A stretch of DNA of 64,000 nt from Pseudoglutamicibacter albus (lineage in GTDB: Bacteria; Actinomycetota; Actinomycetes; Actinomycetales; Micrococcaceae): assembly GCF_022346425.1 (NCBI RefSeq), contig NZ_JAKRCW010000012.1, positions 1-64,000 on the forward strand, in the 5' to 3' direction. Shown in pieces: positions 52,518-61,382 of this stretch. Every line of letters begins with the position of its first letter. Within the stretch, counting starts at the first letter, position 1. The position numbers and the translations under genes are program-made. Below the pieces are notes generated by a model that was given only the letters and a program-made list of their open reading frames with translations, was not told the DNA's origin and ran no database searches.

Positions 52518-55081
52518 TGAACGTGAACCTGTCTGTTCTGGTCCCGAATGCCTCGGAGACGAACCTTCCGGAGGCCATCTACGATGCGTTCCTGAAGTGG
52601 GTTTCAAACCGTGGGTTGACGCTGTACCCGGCTCAGGATGAAGCGGTCATGGAGCTTGTTGAGGGTAAGCATGTAATTCTTGCGACCCCCACGGGTTCGG
52701 GTAAATCGATGGTTGCTATCGCGGCGCATTTTGCGGCTTTGGCCCGCGGTGAGCGTTCGTTTTATACAGCCCCGATCAAGGCGTTGGTTTCTGAGAAGTT
52801 CTTTGACTTGATCAAGGTTTTCGGTGCCGAGAACGTGGGCATGCTCACGGGTGAGGCGAGCGTGAACCCAAAGGCACCGATTATTTGCTGTACCGCGGAG
52901 ATCCTCGCGAACATGGCGTTACGCGAAGGCGAACACGCTGATTGCGGTGTCGTGATCGCCGATGAGTTCCACTTCTATGCTGACCCGCAGCGCGGCTGGG
53001 CGTGGCAGGTTCCACTGTTGGGTTTGCCGCAGTCGCAGTTCTTGTTGCTTTCGGCAACGTTGGGCGATACGACGTTCTTTGAAGAGGACCTCAAACAACG
53101 CACGGGCCGGCCTGCTGTGACGGTTTCAGGCTCCGAACGCCCTATTCCCCTGCACCATCATTACGGCATGGAGCCGATCGGCGAGACGCTCAAGGAACTG
53201 GTCGAAACTCACCGCGCCCCGGTCTATGTTGTGCATTTCTCTCAGCGTGAGGCGATCGAGCAAGCTCAAGGTTTGCTTTCGCTCAATGTTGCTAGCCGCG
53301 AGGAGAAGGACCATATCGCGGATTTTCTGGGTGGCTTCCGTTTCGCTTCGGGTTTTGGGCAGACTCTGAAGAAGATGATTCGTGCCGGTATCGGGGTGCA
53401 TCACGCAGGGATGCTCCCTAAGTATCGTCGGCTCGTTGAACAGCTTGCCCAGGCTGGTTTGCTCAAGGTCATTTGCGGTACTGACACGCTCGGTGTGGGC
53501 ATCAATGTGCCGATCCGTACTGTGATTTTGACCGCGTTGTCTAAGTTCGATGGTCAACGCACCCGGCATGTGAACGCGCGGGAGTTCCATCAGTTGGCTG
53601 GGCGTGCAGGCCGGGCAGGTTTTGACACTGCCGGTGATGTGGTGGTGCAGGCCCCGGAGCATGAGATCGCTAACGCGAAGGCTATGGAGAAAGCCCGTGC
53701 TCGGCACGGGGATGATCAGAAGAAGCTGCGCCAGGTTAAGAAGCAGTCTCCCCCTGATGGCTTCGTGTCCTGGAGTGAGAAGACCTTTGAGAAGCTCGTG
53801 GCCTCTCAGCCGGAGACGATGACCTCGTCTTTTCAGGTCTCCCACGCGATGATCTTGAACCTGCTCGCTTATGAGGGCGATGCGTTCAGACATGCTCGCG
53901 ATATCTTGACGCAGAATCACGAACCACCCATCCGTAACCGGGAGCACGTCAAGAAGGCTTTAGGGATCATCAAGGAGCTACTGGCGACCAATGTTTTGGA
54001 GCGCGGCGAGCCAGATGAGTACGGCAACCGGCTTCACCTCACGGTTGATTTGCCGGAAGACTTTGGCCTGAATCAGCCGCTCTCTAGCTTCGCTATCGCC
54101 GCGTTAGAGATGCTGGATCGCGATTCACCTGATTACGCAGTCGATGTTGTCTCCATTCTTGAGGCGACCCTTGAGGATCCGCGCCCTATTATCGGGGCAC
54201 AGGTCAAGAAGGCCAAGAGTGAGGCGATGGCGCAGATGCGTGCCGATGGCCTCGAATATCACGAGCGTATGAATCGGCTTGATGAGATCACGCACCCGCA
54301 GCCTTTGCGGGAAGACCTTGAGGTGGCTTTTGAACGTTACCGGCAGGGCGCTGGCTGGTTGGCTGGCTATGAGCTCTCCCCTAAGTCGGTGGTCCGTGAA
54401 ATGTATGAGACGGGTCAGAGCTTTGGCGAGTATGTACGCAATTATCAGGTGACGCGGGCTGAGGGGATTCTGCTGCGTTATCTCACGGATGCGTATAAGG
54501 CCTTGCGTAGCTCGGTGCCGGATTCTGCTGTAACTGAGGAGCTTGAGGACATCACCGAGTGGCTGGGTCAGATGATCGAGCAGGTCGATTCTTCGCTGTT
54601 GAGTGAGTGGGAGGCCTTAGCTTCGGGTGAGGTGCCGCAGGATCAGTCGATTCAGCAACCGGCTGAGCCGCCGCGCTTGTCACAGCAGAAGCGTGCTTTG
54701 CGGGTCATGGTGCGCAACGCGATGTTCTCTCGCGTCAAGCTGTTCGGGGCTGAGAAGGATATTGCTCTGGGTGAGCTGGATGGCGAATCTGGTTTCGATG
54801 CCGATGCGTGGGCTGATCTGATGGATGATTACTTCGCTGAGCATGAGGACATCGACGATGGCCCGGGCGGCCGCTCCCCTGAACTGTTGCAGATTGTTGA
54901 GGCAACAGACACCGATGGTCGGCCGATCTGGAAGGTCAGCCAGACGTTCGCTGACCCGGAGGGTGATCACGACTGGGGTTTCGATGCGGTTGTTGATTTG
55001 GATGCTACGGATGAGCGTGGCGAATTAGCGCTCACGGTCACGGCGATCGGCCGCATCGACGGCACGGGCGAACGCCGGTGA
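52517..55081 (+). CDS. Ski2-like DEAD/DEAH-box helicase (DUF3516 type)
   Basis: An 854-residue superfamily 2 helicase. Walker A TPTGSGKSMVA lies near residue 60, motif II DEFHFYADPQRGW near 148, motif III LLLSATLGD near 175 and motif VI HQLAGRAGRAGFD near 358. The last 450 residues match the actinobacterial DUF3516 extension, including ARHGDDQKKLRQVKKQSPP and the acidic tail. The overall plan resembles Ski2/Mtr4 RNA helicases, so RNA turnover is plausible but unproven. Start ATG overlaps the MBL gene stop; earlier in-frame starts fall within that gene. Confidence 0.92.
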   Translation: MNVNLSVLVPNASETNLPEAIYDAFLKWVSNRGLTLYPAQDEAVMELVEGKHVILATPTGSGKSMVAIAAHFAALARGERSFYTAPIKALVSEKFFDLIKVFGAENVGMLTGEASVNPKAPIICCTAEILANMALREGEHADCGVVIADEFHFYADPQRGWAWQVPLLGLPQSQFLLLSATLGDTTFFEEDLKQRTGRPAVTVSGSERPIPLHHHYGMEPIGETLKELVETHRAPVYVVHFSQREAIEQAQGLLSLNVASREEKDHIADFLGGFRFASGFGQTLKKMIRAGIGVHHAGMLPKYRRLVEQLAQAGLLKVICGTDTLGVGINVPIRTVILTALSKFDGQRTRHVNAREFHQLAGRAGRAGFDTAGDVVVQAPEHEIANAKAMEKARARHGDDQKKLRQVKKQSPPDGFVSWSEKTFEKLVASQPETMTSSFQVSHAMILNLLAYEGDAFRHARDILTQNHEPPIRNREHVKKALGIIKELLATNVLERGEPDEYGNRLHLTVDLPEDFGLNQPLSSFAIAALEMLDRDSPDYAVDVVSILEATLEDPRPIIGAQVKKAKSEAMAQMRADGLEYHERMNRLDEITHPQPLREDLEVAFERYRQGAGWLAGYELSPKSVVREMYETGQSFGEYVRNYQVTRAEGILLRYLTDAYKALRSSVPDSAVTEELEDITEWLGQMIEQVDSSLLSEWEALASGEVPQDQSIQQPAEPPRLSQQKRALRVMVRNAMFSRVKLFGAEKDIALGELDGESGFDADAWADLMDDYFAEHEDIDDGPGGRSPELLQIVEATDTDGRPIWKVSQTFADPEGDHDWGFDAVVDLDATDERGELALTVTAIGRIDGTGERR

Positions 55082-55104
55082 ACATGTCAAACATAAATTA
55101 GCGA

Positions 55105-55110
55105 TAGAAT
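55105..55110 (+). promoter_or_regulatory. Candidate -10 element for leaderless lipoprotein mRNA
   Basis: TAGAAT is followed by seven bases (GGTTCCC) and ATG 55118, with no ribosome site. Confidence 0.5.
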
Positions 55111-55117
55111 GGTTCCC

Positions 55118-55738
55118 ATGTCACGACTTTCCACTCGCACTGTTCGCGCAGTTGCGCTCTTGGCGCCTGCATCGTTGGTAGTTGCTTCCCTGGCCGGTTG
55201 TGCCCCTAAGCACCCAACGACTCTTGATTCCCCAACCCCAGAGTCCTCTCAGTTCCATCAGAAGGACGGCTCTGTTGAGGGTGAAAACACCAATCAGGGT
55301 GAAAACTCTCAGGCTGAACCGACGTCGGAAGCAGCCTCGGGCGAGGCTTCCTCGACGGAGTCCGGCAAGGACTCTGGCGTGTCCGCTCTTGGTTTCTCTG
55401 AGAACACTCACCTGACCGTGAAGTCTTTCACTATCAAGGGCGCTGTGTCTGAAGCGAAGCTGGGTGGCTTCATGTTGACCCCTTCGGGCTCCGGTAAGGG
55501 CACGTTGGCAGTGATCGACCAGTGCGCTAACGAAACCTATGACGTCGATGTTCAGGGTTCTGATGCAACGGTGACGCAGTCTTACAGCAATGTCACCAAC
55601 TGCCAGGGCGAAGCTCTCACCGCCGCTGAAGACCTGGGGGATTTCTTGACCTCCGGTAAGCTGCGTATTTCCGAGGCGACCAACGGTGTTGAACTGACCA
55701 ATGGTCAGGACAAGCTCGTATTGCGTAAAGCCGACTAA
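55118..55738 (+). CDS. Putative lipoprotein, possibly HslJ/META-like
   Basis: A 206-residue exported lipoprotein. The signal peptide (VRAVALLAPASLVVASLAGC) ends in a lipobox LAGC, so Cys near residue 28 should be lipidated. A Ser/Glu/Gly-rich linker of about 60 residues follows. The C-terminal 110 residues form a small predicted beta domain with two cysteines (DQCANETYDV and VTNCQGEALTAAEDL); the spacing resembles META/HslJ domains, but this match is weak. ATG 55118 is used instead of the upstream GTG because of the TAGAAT promoter hexamer. A 17-nt repeat lies downstream. Confidence 0.82.
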   Translation: MSRLSTRTVRAVALLAPASLVVASLAGCAPKHPTTLDSPTPESSQFHQKDGSVEGENTNQGENSQAEPTSEAASGEASSTESGKDSGVSALGFSENTHLTVKSFTIKGAVSEAKLGGFMLTPSGSGKGTLAVIDQCANETYDVDVQGSDATVTQSYSNVTNCQGEALTAAEDLGDFLTSGKLRISEATNGVELTNGQDKLVLRKAD

Positions 55739-55752
55739 TTTCTATCAGCGCG

Positions 55753-55786
55753 GTGAGTATCTCTTCACCGTGAGCATCTCTTCACC
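55753..55786 (+). repeat. 17-nt tandem duplication after the lipoprotein gene
   Basis: GTGAGTATCTCTTCACC and GTGAGCATCTCTTCACC are adjacent and differ at one base. Each also forms a short CGGTGA/TCACCG or GTGA/TCAC hairpin, so the pair may help end transcription. Confidence 0.75.
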
Positions 55787-55815
55787 GTTCGAGCCAACCG
55801 AAGGTCAGCACTGTT

Positions 55816-57204
55816 TTGACTCCTTTGACGCCTCGCCCCGCTAAGCTTCTTCGCCGTGATGATGCGGCTGCTTGGCGGGGCGCTGTCGTGTCTTCGGTTC
55901 TATACGAAGTACCGCTCGTCCACGGAACCGAGCACTTAGCTGCTAACTCGTCGACGCACAGCTCTGGAGCGTCACTCGATGCTCAGAGCGTGACGGTGCG
56001 GGCGCGTGAGGTTCGTTCAATCGATGCGGATGCGGAACAGCGGCCGTGGCTTGTTTATTTACAGGGCGGCCCAGGCTTCGAAGCTCTGCGTCCCGTTAAT
56101 CCGTCCTCCGGCTGGCTTGGTGAGCTGCTACCGCACTTCCGCGTGTTGTTGCTGGATCAGCGCGGTACCGGCGGTTCCTCTCCGATCAGCGCTGCGACGC
56201 TGAATGCTATCGGTTCGGGCGAGCCTGAGCCGCAACAGATCACCCGACAGATCGAGTTCTTGTCTCACTTCCGGGCCACTGACATCGTTGCTGATGCTGA
56301 GGCGATCCGCCTGGCTATGGGTGTTGATTCTTGGTTCACGCTGGGCCAGTCCTACGGTGGCTTCATCACGATGAGCTACCTGAGCTTCGCCCCGGACGCG
56401 TTGGCTGGTTCGATGATCACCGGCGGGCTTGGGCTCATCGAAGGTGATCCGAAGCGGGTCTATGACGCAACATACGCTCGTACTGCTGAACGTCAGGCCG
56501 AGGTCTTCGAGGCTTGGCCGCATGCCGCAGCGCAGTTGAGAGATCTGTACGCTGAAGCGCGCCGCGCTCGCGATGCCGGGCATCCGTACCGCTTAGCTAA
56601 CGGCCATGTCGTGACCGAACTGACTATCCAGCGGCTCGGGATGCTATTGGGCGGTAATTCGCGTGTTCAACAGTTGCGTTTCGGGCTAGAAGACGCCCTC
56701 TCGCATGGTGGCATCTCCCCTGTGATGCTCTCGCTTCTGGGTTCCCAGGTGGATCACGCACGCAACCCGATCTATTGGCTCTTCCAAGAAGCGATCTACA
56801 CGTCCGGCCCTGCGACACGGTGGGCGGCTTCGCGTTCGCAACAGCAGACACACCCTCAAACGTTGCCTAGTGCCGATGTTCCGCAGCTGATCGGTGAGGC
56901 AGCGTTGCCTGAAGATTTCGAGCAAGACCCGGCTCTGCAGCCGCTTGAGCAACTCGCTCATGCGCTGCATGAATACAGCGGATGGAACCCGCTCTACAAT
57001 TACGAGCAACTGGCGAACAACACGGTTCCCGTCGCCGCCGCGGTCTATACCCCGGACATTTATGTGGACCGTGAGCTCTCGCTTGAAACGGCTTCCAGAA
57101 TCCGCGGCATCAACGTGTGGGAATCAGCGGATCACCACCACGATGGCCTCTCCGACGACCCGGCAACAGTGCTCGGGGAGCTCAGAGAACGCATCGGCCG
57201 CTAG
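55816..57204 (+). CDS. Alpha/beta hydrolase, S33 proline-iminopeptidase type
   Basis: A 462-residue hydrolase. The oxyanion loop is YLQGGPGFEALRP near residue 78, the nucleophile is Ser in LGQSYGGFITMSY near 178, and the catalytic His is likely in WESADHHHDGLSDD near 440. Length and motifs match actinobacterial prolyl aminopeptidases of family S33. TTG 55816 is used as start with an AAGG about 11 bases upstream; TTG 55825 is possible. It converges on hemA, and both stop codons lie in copies of the same 9-nt sequence. Confidence 0.87.
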   Translation: MTPLTPRPAKLLRRDDAAAWRGAVVSSVLYEVPLVHGTEHLAANSSTHSSGASLDAQSVTVRAREVRSIDADAEQRPWLVYLQGGPGFEALRPVNPSSGWLGELLPHFRVLLLDQRGTGGSSPISAATLNAIGSGEPEPQQITRQIEFLSHFRATDIVADAEAIRLAMGVDSWFTLGQSYGGFITMSYLSFAPDALAGSMITGGLGLIEGDPKRVYDATYARTAERQAEVFEAWPHAAAQLRDLYAEARRARDAGHPYRLANGHVVTELTIQRLGMLLGGNSRVQQLRFGLEDALSHGGISPVMLSLLGSQVDHARNPIYWLFQEAIYTSGPATRWAASRSQQQTHPQTLPSADVPQLIGEAALPEDFEQDPALQPLEQLAHALHEYSGWNPLYNYEQLANNTVPVAAAVYTPDIYVDRELSLETASRIRGINVWESADHHHDGLSDDPATVLGELRERIGR

Positions 57205-57242
57205 CGTTTCAACAGTTCAACACCGCAGGGTTTTAGCGTTTC
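57202..57242. repeat. Stop-codon repeats between the S33 peptidase and hemA
   Basis: TAGCGTTTC occurs at 57202-57210, where it starts with the peptidase TAG, and at 57234-57242, where it overlaps the hemA stop complement. GTTTCAACAGTTCAACA between them is itself partly repeated. Confidence 0.5.
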
Positions 57243-58690
57243 TCTTTGAGTTCTTCTTCGATCACGGTCGCGGTCTCTTCATAGTCCACGAACGCGTCAC
57301 GGATCTCGGATAACGGCATCGCGTGCGCTGGTGCATCTTGGTCGTGATCGGCAACATCGCGCAGTGTTTCGCGGGCCTGGATCGAGGCAGGGTCGTTAGG
57401 TACCCGTCCGCCCTGTTCGAGGTCCACACCGAAGAGCGTGTGGACAGCGGACATGAACTTTTGACCCTCTCCTTCCCGCGCGAGTTCTTGGGCGCGCATC
57501 ATAGGCGAATGCAGTAGCCGCTTATATACGCGGCCCAGGGCACGTTCAACAACTTTGACGGTTTCCTCGTCATGGTTGTTGCGTACCCCCTCGATCTCGC
57601 GTTCGATCTCGGCGCGGACCGAGCGCCGCAGGGCGGATACCGCAGGGTCGAGGCGACGGATCTGCTGACGCAACTCGAAACGGCCCACCCCAGCGTTGAT
57701 CATCTCTTGTGCGCGCTCGATCTCTTCCTGGTTAGAGGCGTCTGCCGAAATATCCTTGAGGCCTAGAACCCGCACGCCCGGGATCGTGCGCACTTCCTCT
57801 TCCAAGTCAGAGGTCAAAGACATGTCGAGGATCACGAGTTCGCCGAGCTTGGCTGAAGCGTGTTCGGCGTTGTATAGCTCGCGCAGCTGCATCGCGTCGC
57901 GAACATCCTGAGTCAAGATCTGTGCAGTGCCGCGGCCAGAGCAAGCAACCACGAGTGAAGATGCCGCGAGCGCTGCAGGCATTTCATCGGTGGACAGCGG
58001 ATGCGCGTTGTGGGTTGTCGCAAAGTTCTTGGCACGGCCAGAACCGGACAACACATCCAAGCGAGCTACGCCGCGGCGGTTCAGATCAGAGGCCGCGATG
58101 CGCGCCATCGCGCCTGTTCCCACCACGATCACCCGAGCGCCGGTCAACGGACCGGTCGTAGGTTCTGCCTGATCGATCGCAACAGTGACGGATGAGCGGC
58201 CAGCCGCGCCGATCGTCGTGCGGTGGCTAATGTTTTTGGCGGTACGTAGCGCACCCTGGAACAGGTCGTTGAGCATCGAGGTTGTGCGCCCTTCAGCCAG
58301 CGCCTCGGAAAAGCTCGCGCGCACTTGCCCGTTGATTTCACCTTCGCCGACCACTTGGGAGTTCAGCCCCGCCGCCACCGTGAACATGTGTTGGGCCGAC
58401 AACGAGCCGGCGTCAGCGACCAAAAGGTCCTCAACTTCGCTCTGGCTCAAGCCTGAGGCCTCAGCGACGGCCAGGGCGATGATATCGACCGCCTCATGGA
58501 AAAGATCCGCGTCAAGATAGATCTCTAGGCGGTTGCATGTGGCCATCGTGACCCACCCGGACAGCGGCTGTTCAGGATGGGCCTCGTTGAGGCGTTCGAT
58601 GATCGTGTCAAGCTGGTCAGCTCCTCGCGTGATGCGTTCGAGGGCGTCCAGCCCCAGGCGATCGTGAGTTGCGCGAAGGGCGATAAGCAT
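57233..58690 (-). CDS. hemA: Glutamyl-tRNA reductase
   Basis: A 485-residue enzyme that commits glutamyl-tRNA to tetrapyrrole synthesis. The nucleophilic Cys is in ATCNRLEIYLD near residue 53, SQVVGEGEINGQVR near 112 is the family signature, and VIVVGTGAMARIAASDL near 185 is the NADPH Rossmann loop. The C-terminal helical dimerisation domain includes RALGRVYKRLLHSP. A TAGAAT hexamer lies seven bases before the ATG, so the mRNA is probably leaderless. It diverges from the hemE operon across 110 bp. Confidence 0.97.
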   Translation of the reverse strand: MLIALRATHDRLGLDALERITRGADQLDTIIERLNEAHPEQPLSGWVTMATCNRLEIYLDADLFHEAVDIIALAVAEASGLSQSEVEDLLVADAGSLSAQHMFTVAAGLNSQVVGEGEINGQVRASFSEALAEGRTTSMLNDLFQGALRTAKNISHRTTIGAAGRSSVTVAIDQAEPTTGPLTGARVIVVGTGAMARIAASDLNRRGVARLDVLSGSGRAKNFATTHNAHPLSTDEMPAALAASSLVVACSGRGTAQILTQDVRDAMQLRELYNAEHASAKLGELVILDMSLTSDLEEEVRTIPGVRVLGLKDISADASNQEEIERAQEMINAGVGRFELRQQIRRLDPAVSALRRSVRAEIEREIEGVRNNHDEETVKVVERALGRVYKRLLHSPMMRAQELAREGEGQKFMSAVHTLFGVDLEQGGRVPNDPASIQARETLRDVADHDQDAPAHAMPLSEIRDAFVDYEETATVIEEELKEKR

Positions 58691-58697
58691 GCCTTAT

Positions 58698-58703
58698 ATT
58701 CTA
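58698..58703 (-). promoter_or_regulatory. Candidate -10 element for leaderless hemA mRNA
   Basis: On the minus strand TAGAAT is followed by ATAAGGC and the hemA ATG. On the opposite side of the spacer, TGAGATAAT (58783-58791) is a candidate extended -10 for hemE, nine bases before its ATG. Confidence 0.5.
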
Positions 58704-58800
58704 GTCCGCACCGCCCACGATGACACCAAAGCGACCAGGATGTGAACGCCAGGTGTCGTTCAGAATCCTCCCAGGTTTGCAATGAGATAATGGGGACACA

Positions 58801-59889
58801 ATGACAACTGTGACTTTGCCTTCATCTCATCCTTTGCATCGCAGCACCGCTGAGGGCGGGACCGCGGATGCCCCACTTATCAAGCGTTTGCGCGGCGAAA
58901 GCACGGATGCCGCCCCGAGTGTCTGGTTCATGCGTCAGGCTGGGCGTTCACTTCCTGAATATAAGAAGGTGCGCGCAGGCACGGACATGCTCGAGTCCTG
59001 CTTGATCCCAGATATGGTGGCCGAGATCACATGCCAGCCGGTGCGGCGCCACAACGTTGATGCGGGTATTTTCTTCTCCGATATCATGACCCCGCTCAAA
59101 ATCGCTGGGATCGGTGTGGAGATCGAGCCAGGTGTTGGCCCGGTCCTTGACTCCCCTATCGCCTCAGAGGCTGACATCGATGCGTTGCCGGCACTCGATG
59201 ATGTGTATCAAGAGGGTCTGGAATGTATCCGCGAAGCGGTAAGGCTCACGGTTGATGAGCTCGGTTCGACCCCGCTCATCGGTTTCGCGGGCGCCCCCTT
59301 CACGGTTGCTTCATACATGATCGAGGGCCGTCCCTCACGCGATCATCTCAAGACTCGTGCGCTCATGACCGCCGAGCCGCGCTTGTGGGCCAAGCTCGCT
59401 GAGTGGGTCGCTCACGCCTCGGGCCTTTTCATGCGCGCCCAGGTTGAGGCCGGCGCTTCCTCGGTGCAGCTGTTTGATTCGTGGGCCGGCTCGCTTTCGG
59501 AAGCGACGTACCGCGAACACGCACAGCCGTTCAGCAAGATCGCGATGCAGAACGTCGCCGACCTCGGAACCCCTCGCACGCATTTCGCACTGGGTTCCGG
59601 CCACATGCTCAAAGCCATCGAAGAAGTCGATGCGACCGCGGTGGGCCTGGATCACCGCACCCCAATCCCTGCCGCGCTCGCCCAGCTAAACCCAACCACC
59701 GCTGTCCAGGGCAACATCGACCCTGCGGTTCTGTTCTCCACTGAAGAGGTCCGTTTCGCTGAGGCTCGCCGTGTGGTGGAGGAAGGACGCAAGGCCCCAG
59801 GCCACGTTGTGAACCTCGGGCACGGTGTCCCACCGACAACGGATGCACAGGTTTTGACTGACCTGGTCTCATACATCCATGAGCTCTGA
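58801..59889 (+). CDS. hemE: Uroporphyrinogen decarboxylase
   Basis: A 362-residue TIM-barrel enzyme converting uroporphyrinogen III to coproporphyrinogen III. The first signature is WFMRQAGRSLPEYKKVR near residue 43, catalytic Asp in FFSDIMTPLKIAGIG near 95 and the second signature FAGAPFTVASYMIEG near 163. It is the first gene of hemE-hemY-hemQ-hemH-hemC, and hemY begins eight bases after its stop. Confidence 0.98.
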   Translation: MTTVTLPSSHPLHRSTAEGGTADAPLIKRLRGESTDAAPSVWFMRQAGRSLPEYKKVRAGTDMLESCLIPDMVAEITCQPVRRHNVDAGIFFSDIMTPLKIAGIGVEIEPGVGPVLDSPIASEADIDALPALDDVYQEGLECIREAVRLTVDELGSTPLIGFAGAPFTVASYMIEGRPSRDHLKTRALMTAEPRLWAKLAEWVAHASGLFMRAQVEAGASSVQLFDSWAGSLSEATYREHAQPFSKIAMQNVADLGTPRTHFALGSGHMLKAIEEVDATAVGLDHRTPIPAALAQLNPTTAVQGNIDPAVLFSTEEVRFAEARRVVEEGRKAPGHVVNLGHGVPPTTDAQVLTDLVSYIHEL

Positions 59890-59897
59890 CACCGCCC

Positions 59898-61325
59898 ATG
59901 AACTCTGACTATCTCGTCATCGGGGGTGGCCCCTCCGGGCTGTTGCACGCGTTGGCGGCAGCCCACGCTGGGCGTACCGCCACCGTCCTGGAGGCCGCCG
60001 ATCATGCCGGCGGAGCTGTCTCTGACATCGTGCTTGATGGGGTGCGCCTCAACGGTGGCGCAGAATCCTATGCGATCGGTACCGGGGCGATGTCGGAGTG
60101 GATCGAAACGCTCGGCCTGAGTGACCAGGTTGTTAGCCCACAAGGGAATGCTTCTTGGATCCATTCGAACCACGGTCCGTTCCCGATCCCGGGCACGTCG
60201 CTATGGGGTATCCCCACCGAGCCACTCAACAAGGACGTCAAGCGTGCCGTGGGCCGGTGGGGTGCCATCCGCGCGTGGGCGGATGCGCTATTACCCGGTA
60301 GCTTTGGCGCCAAGCCAGGCATCTCAACCTACGATTACGTTTCCAAACGTATGGGTCAACGCGTGGCGGACCGCCTATTGGTTCCGCTGATCACGGGCGT
60401 GCATTCAGCGGATCCACGCACGCTCGAGCTCGAAGCGCTCGTGCCTGGACTGATCGATAACGTCAAACAGTACGGAAGCCTCAGGCGCGGAGCGCGTGCG
60501 ATCCTGGACAAGCGGAGGTCCGCGAGCCATTCAGCAAAGACGGCCGGGGCTGCAGTTGCTGCGACCGTGCCGACGATGTCCGCACTCATCGACGGGCTCG
60601 TGAATGTCCTCACTCAGCGCGGCGGGACGCTTGAGACCAGCGTTCGCGTGACCTCGTTGCGCCGCAACCATAGCGGCGGCTGGACGGTAGAAGCAGATGA
60701 TGGCCGCCGATACGAGGCCGCGAGTGTAGCGCTTGCAACCGACCCTGACACCGCCCGAGAACTCCTTGCTGAACCTGCGCCTAACATCGCCCGGCACATC
60801 CCTGAAGCTCCTGCTTCCCCTGTGCGGCTTGTCGCGTTGAGCGTGGTGAGCCAGAAGCTGGCGCTTAATCCGCGCGGCAACGGAGTGCTCGTTCCGCCGG
60901 ACACCCGCGGTGTGCGCGCCAAAGCGATGACGCACCTTTCGGCCAAGTGGGAACACATCGAACGCGTTGCATCCAAGGTTCCCGGGCGTGTGTTCGTGCG
61001 GCTGAGCTATTCACCTGTTGATGGTGAACTCCCTGACCCTGCACTGTTCCCGGAACAAGCGGTCAAGGATTTGGCCACGATGACCGGTGTGCGCGCCGAA
61101 GACATCGAGGTCCGCGACTGGCTCATCCAAGACTGGCCCGTAACCCAGCGCAGGCGTCTGCCGGGCCACGCGGAATCGCTTGCCGCGCTCAGCATCGCGC
61201 TCAGTGAGGACCCAACGCTTGAACTCACCGGATCTTGGCGGGCGGGAACGGGTTTGGACGCGATCGCTCGCTTCGCGCGAACAACCCACGTGCCCCCAGC
61301 ACCTTCCGGTACCACCGAACGATAG
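59898..61325 (+). CDS. hemY: Coproporphyrinogen III oxidase (HemY/CgoX type)
   Basis: A 475-residue FAD enzyme. The dinucleotide-binding motif VIGGGPSGLLHALAAAHAG is at residues 6-24, followed by LEAADHAGGAVSD. The C-terminus carries LTGSWRAGTGLDAIA, the FAD-closing motif. In HemQ-containing actinobacteria this enzyme oxidises coproporphyrinogen III to coproporphyrin III, so CgoX is the more accurate functional name. It lies between hemE and hemQ. Confidence 0.95.
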   Translation: MNSDYLVIGGGPSGLLHALAAAHAGRTATVLEAADHAGGAVSDIVLDGVRLNGGAESYAIGTGAMSEWIETLGLSDQVVSPQGNASWIHSNHGPFPIPGTSLWGIPTEPLNKDVKRAVGRWGAIRAWADALLPGSFGAKPGISTYDYVSKRMGQRVADRLLVPLITGVHSADPRTLELEALVPGLIDNVKQYGSLRRGARAILDKRRSASHSAKTAGAAVAATVPTMSALIDGLVNVLTQRGGTLETSVRVTSLRRNHSGGWTVEADDGRRYEAASVALATDPDTARELLAEPAPNIARHIPEAPASPVRLVALSVVSQKLALNPRGNGVLVPPDTRGVRAKAMTHLSAKWEHIERVASKVPGRVFVRLSYSPVDGELPDPALFPEQAVKDLATMTGVRAEDIEVRDWLIQDWPVTQRRRLPGHAESLAALSIALSEDPTLELTGSWRAGTGLDAIARFARTTHVPPAPSGTTER

Positions 61326-61382
61326 GCTTAAACAAACACCAATCCGCGGCCGGCAAGGCCCGTCTGTGATGGAGAGATAACT

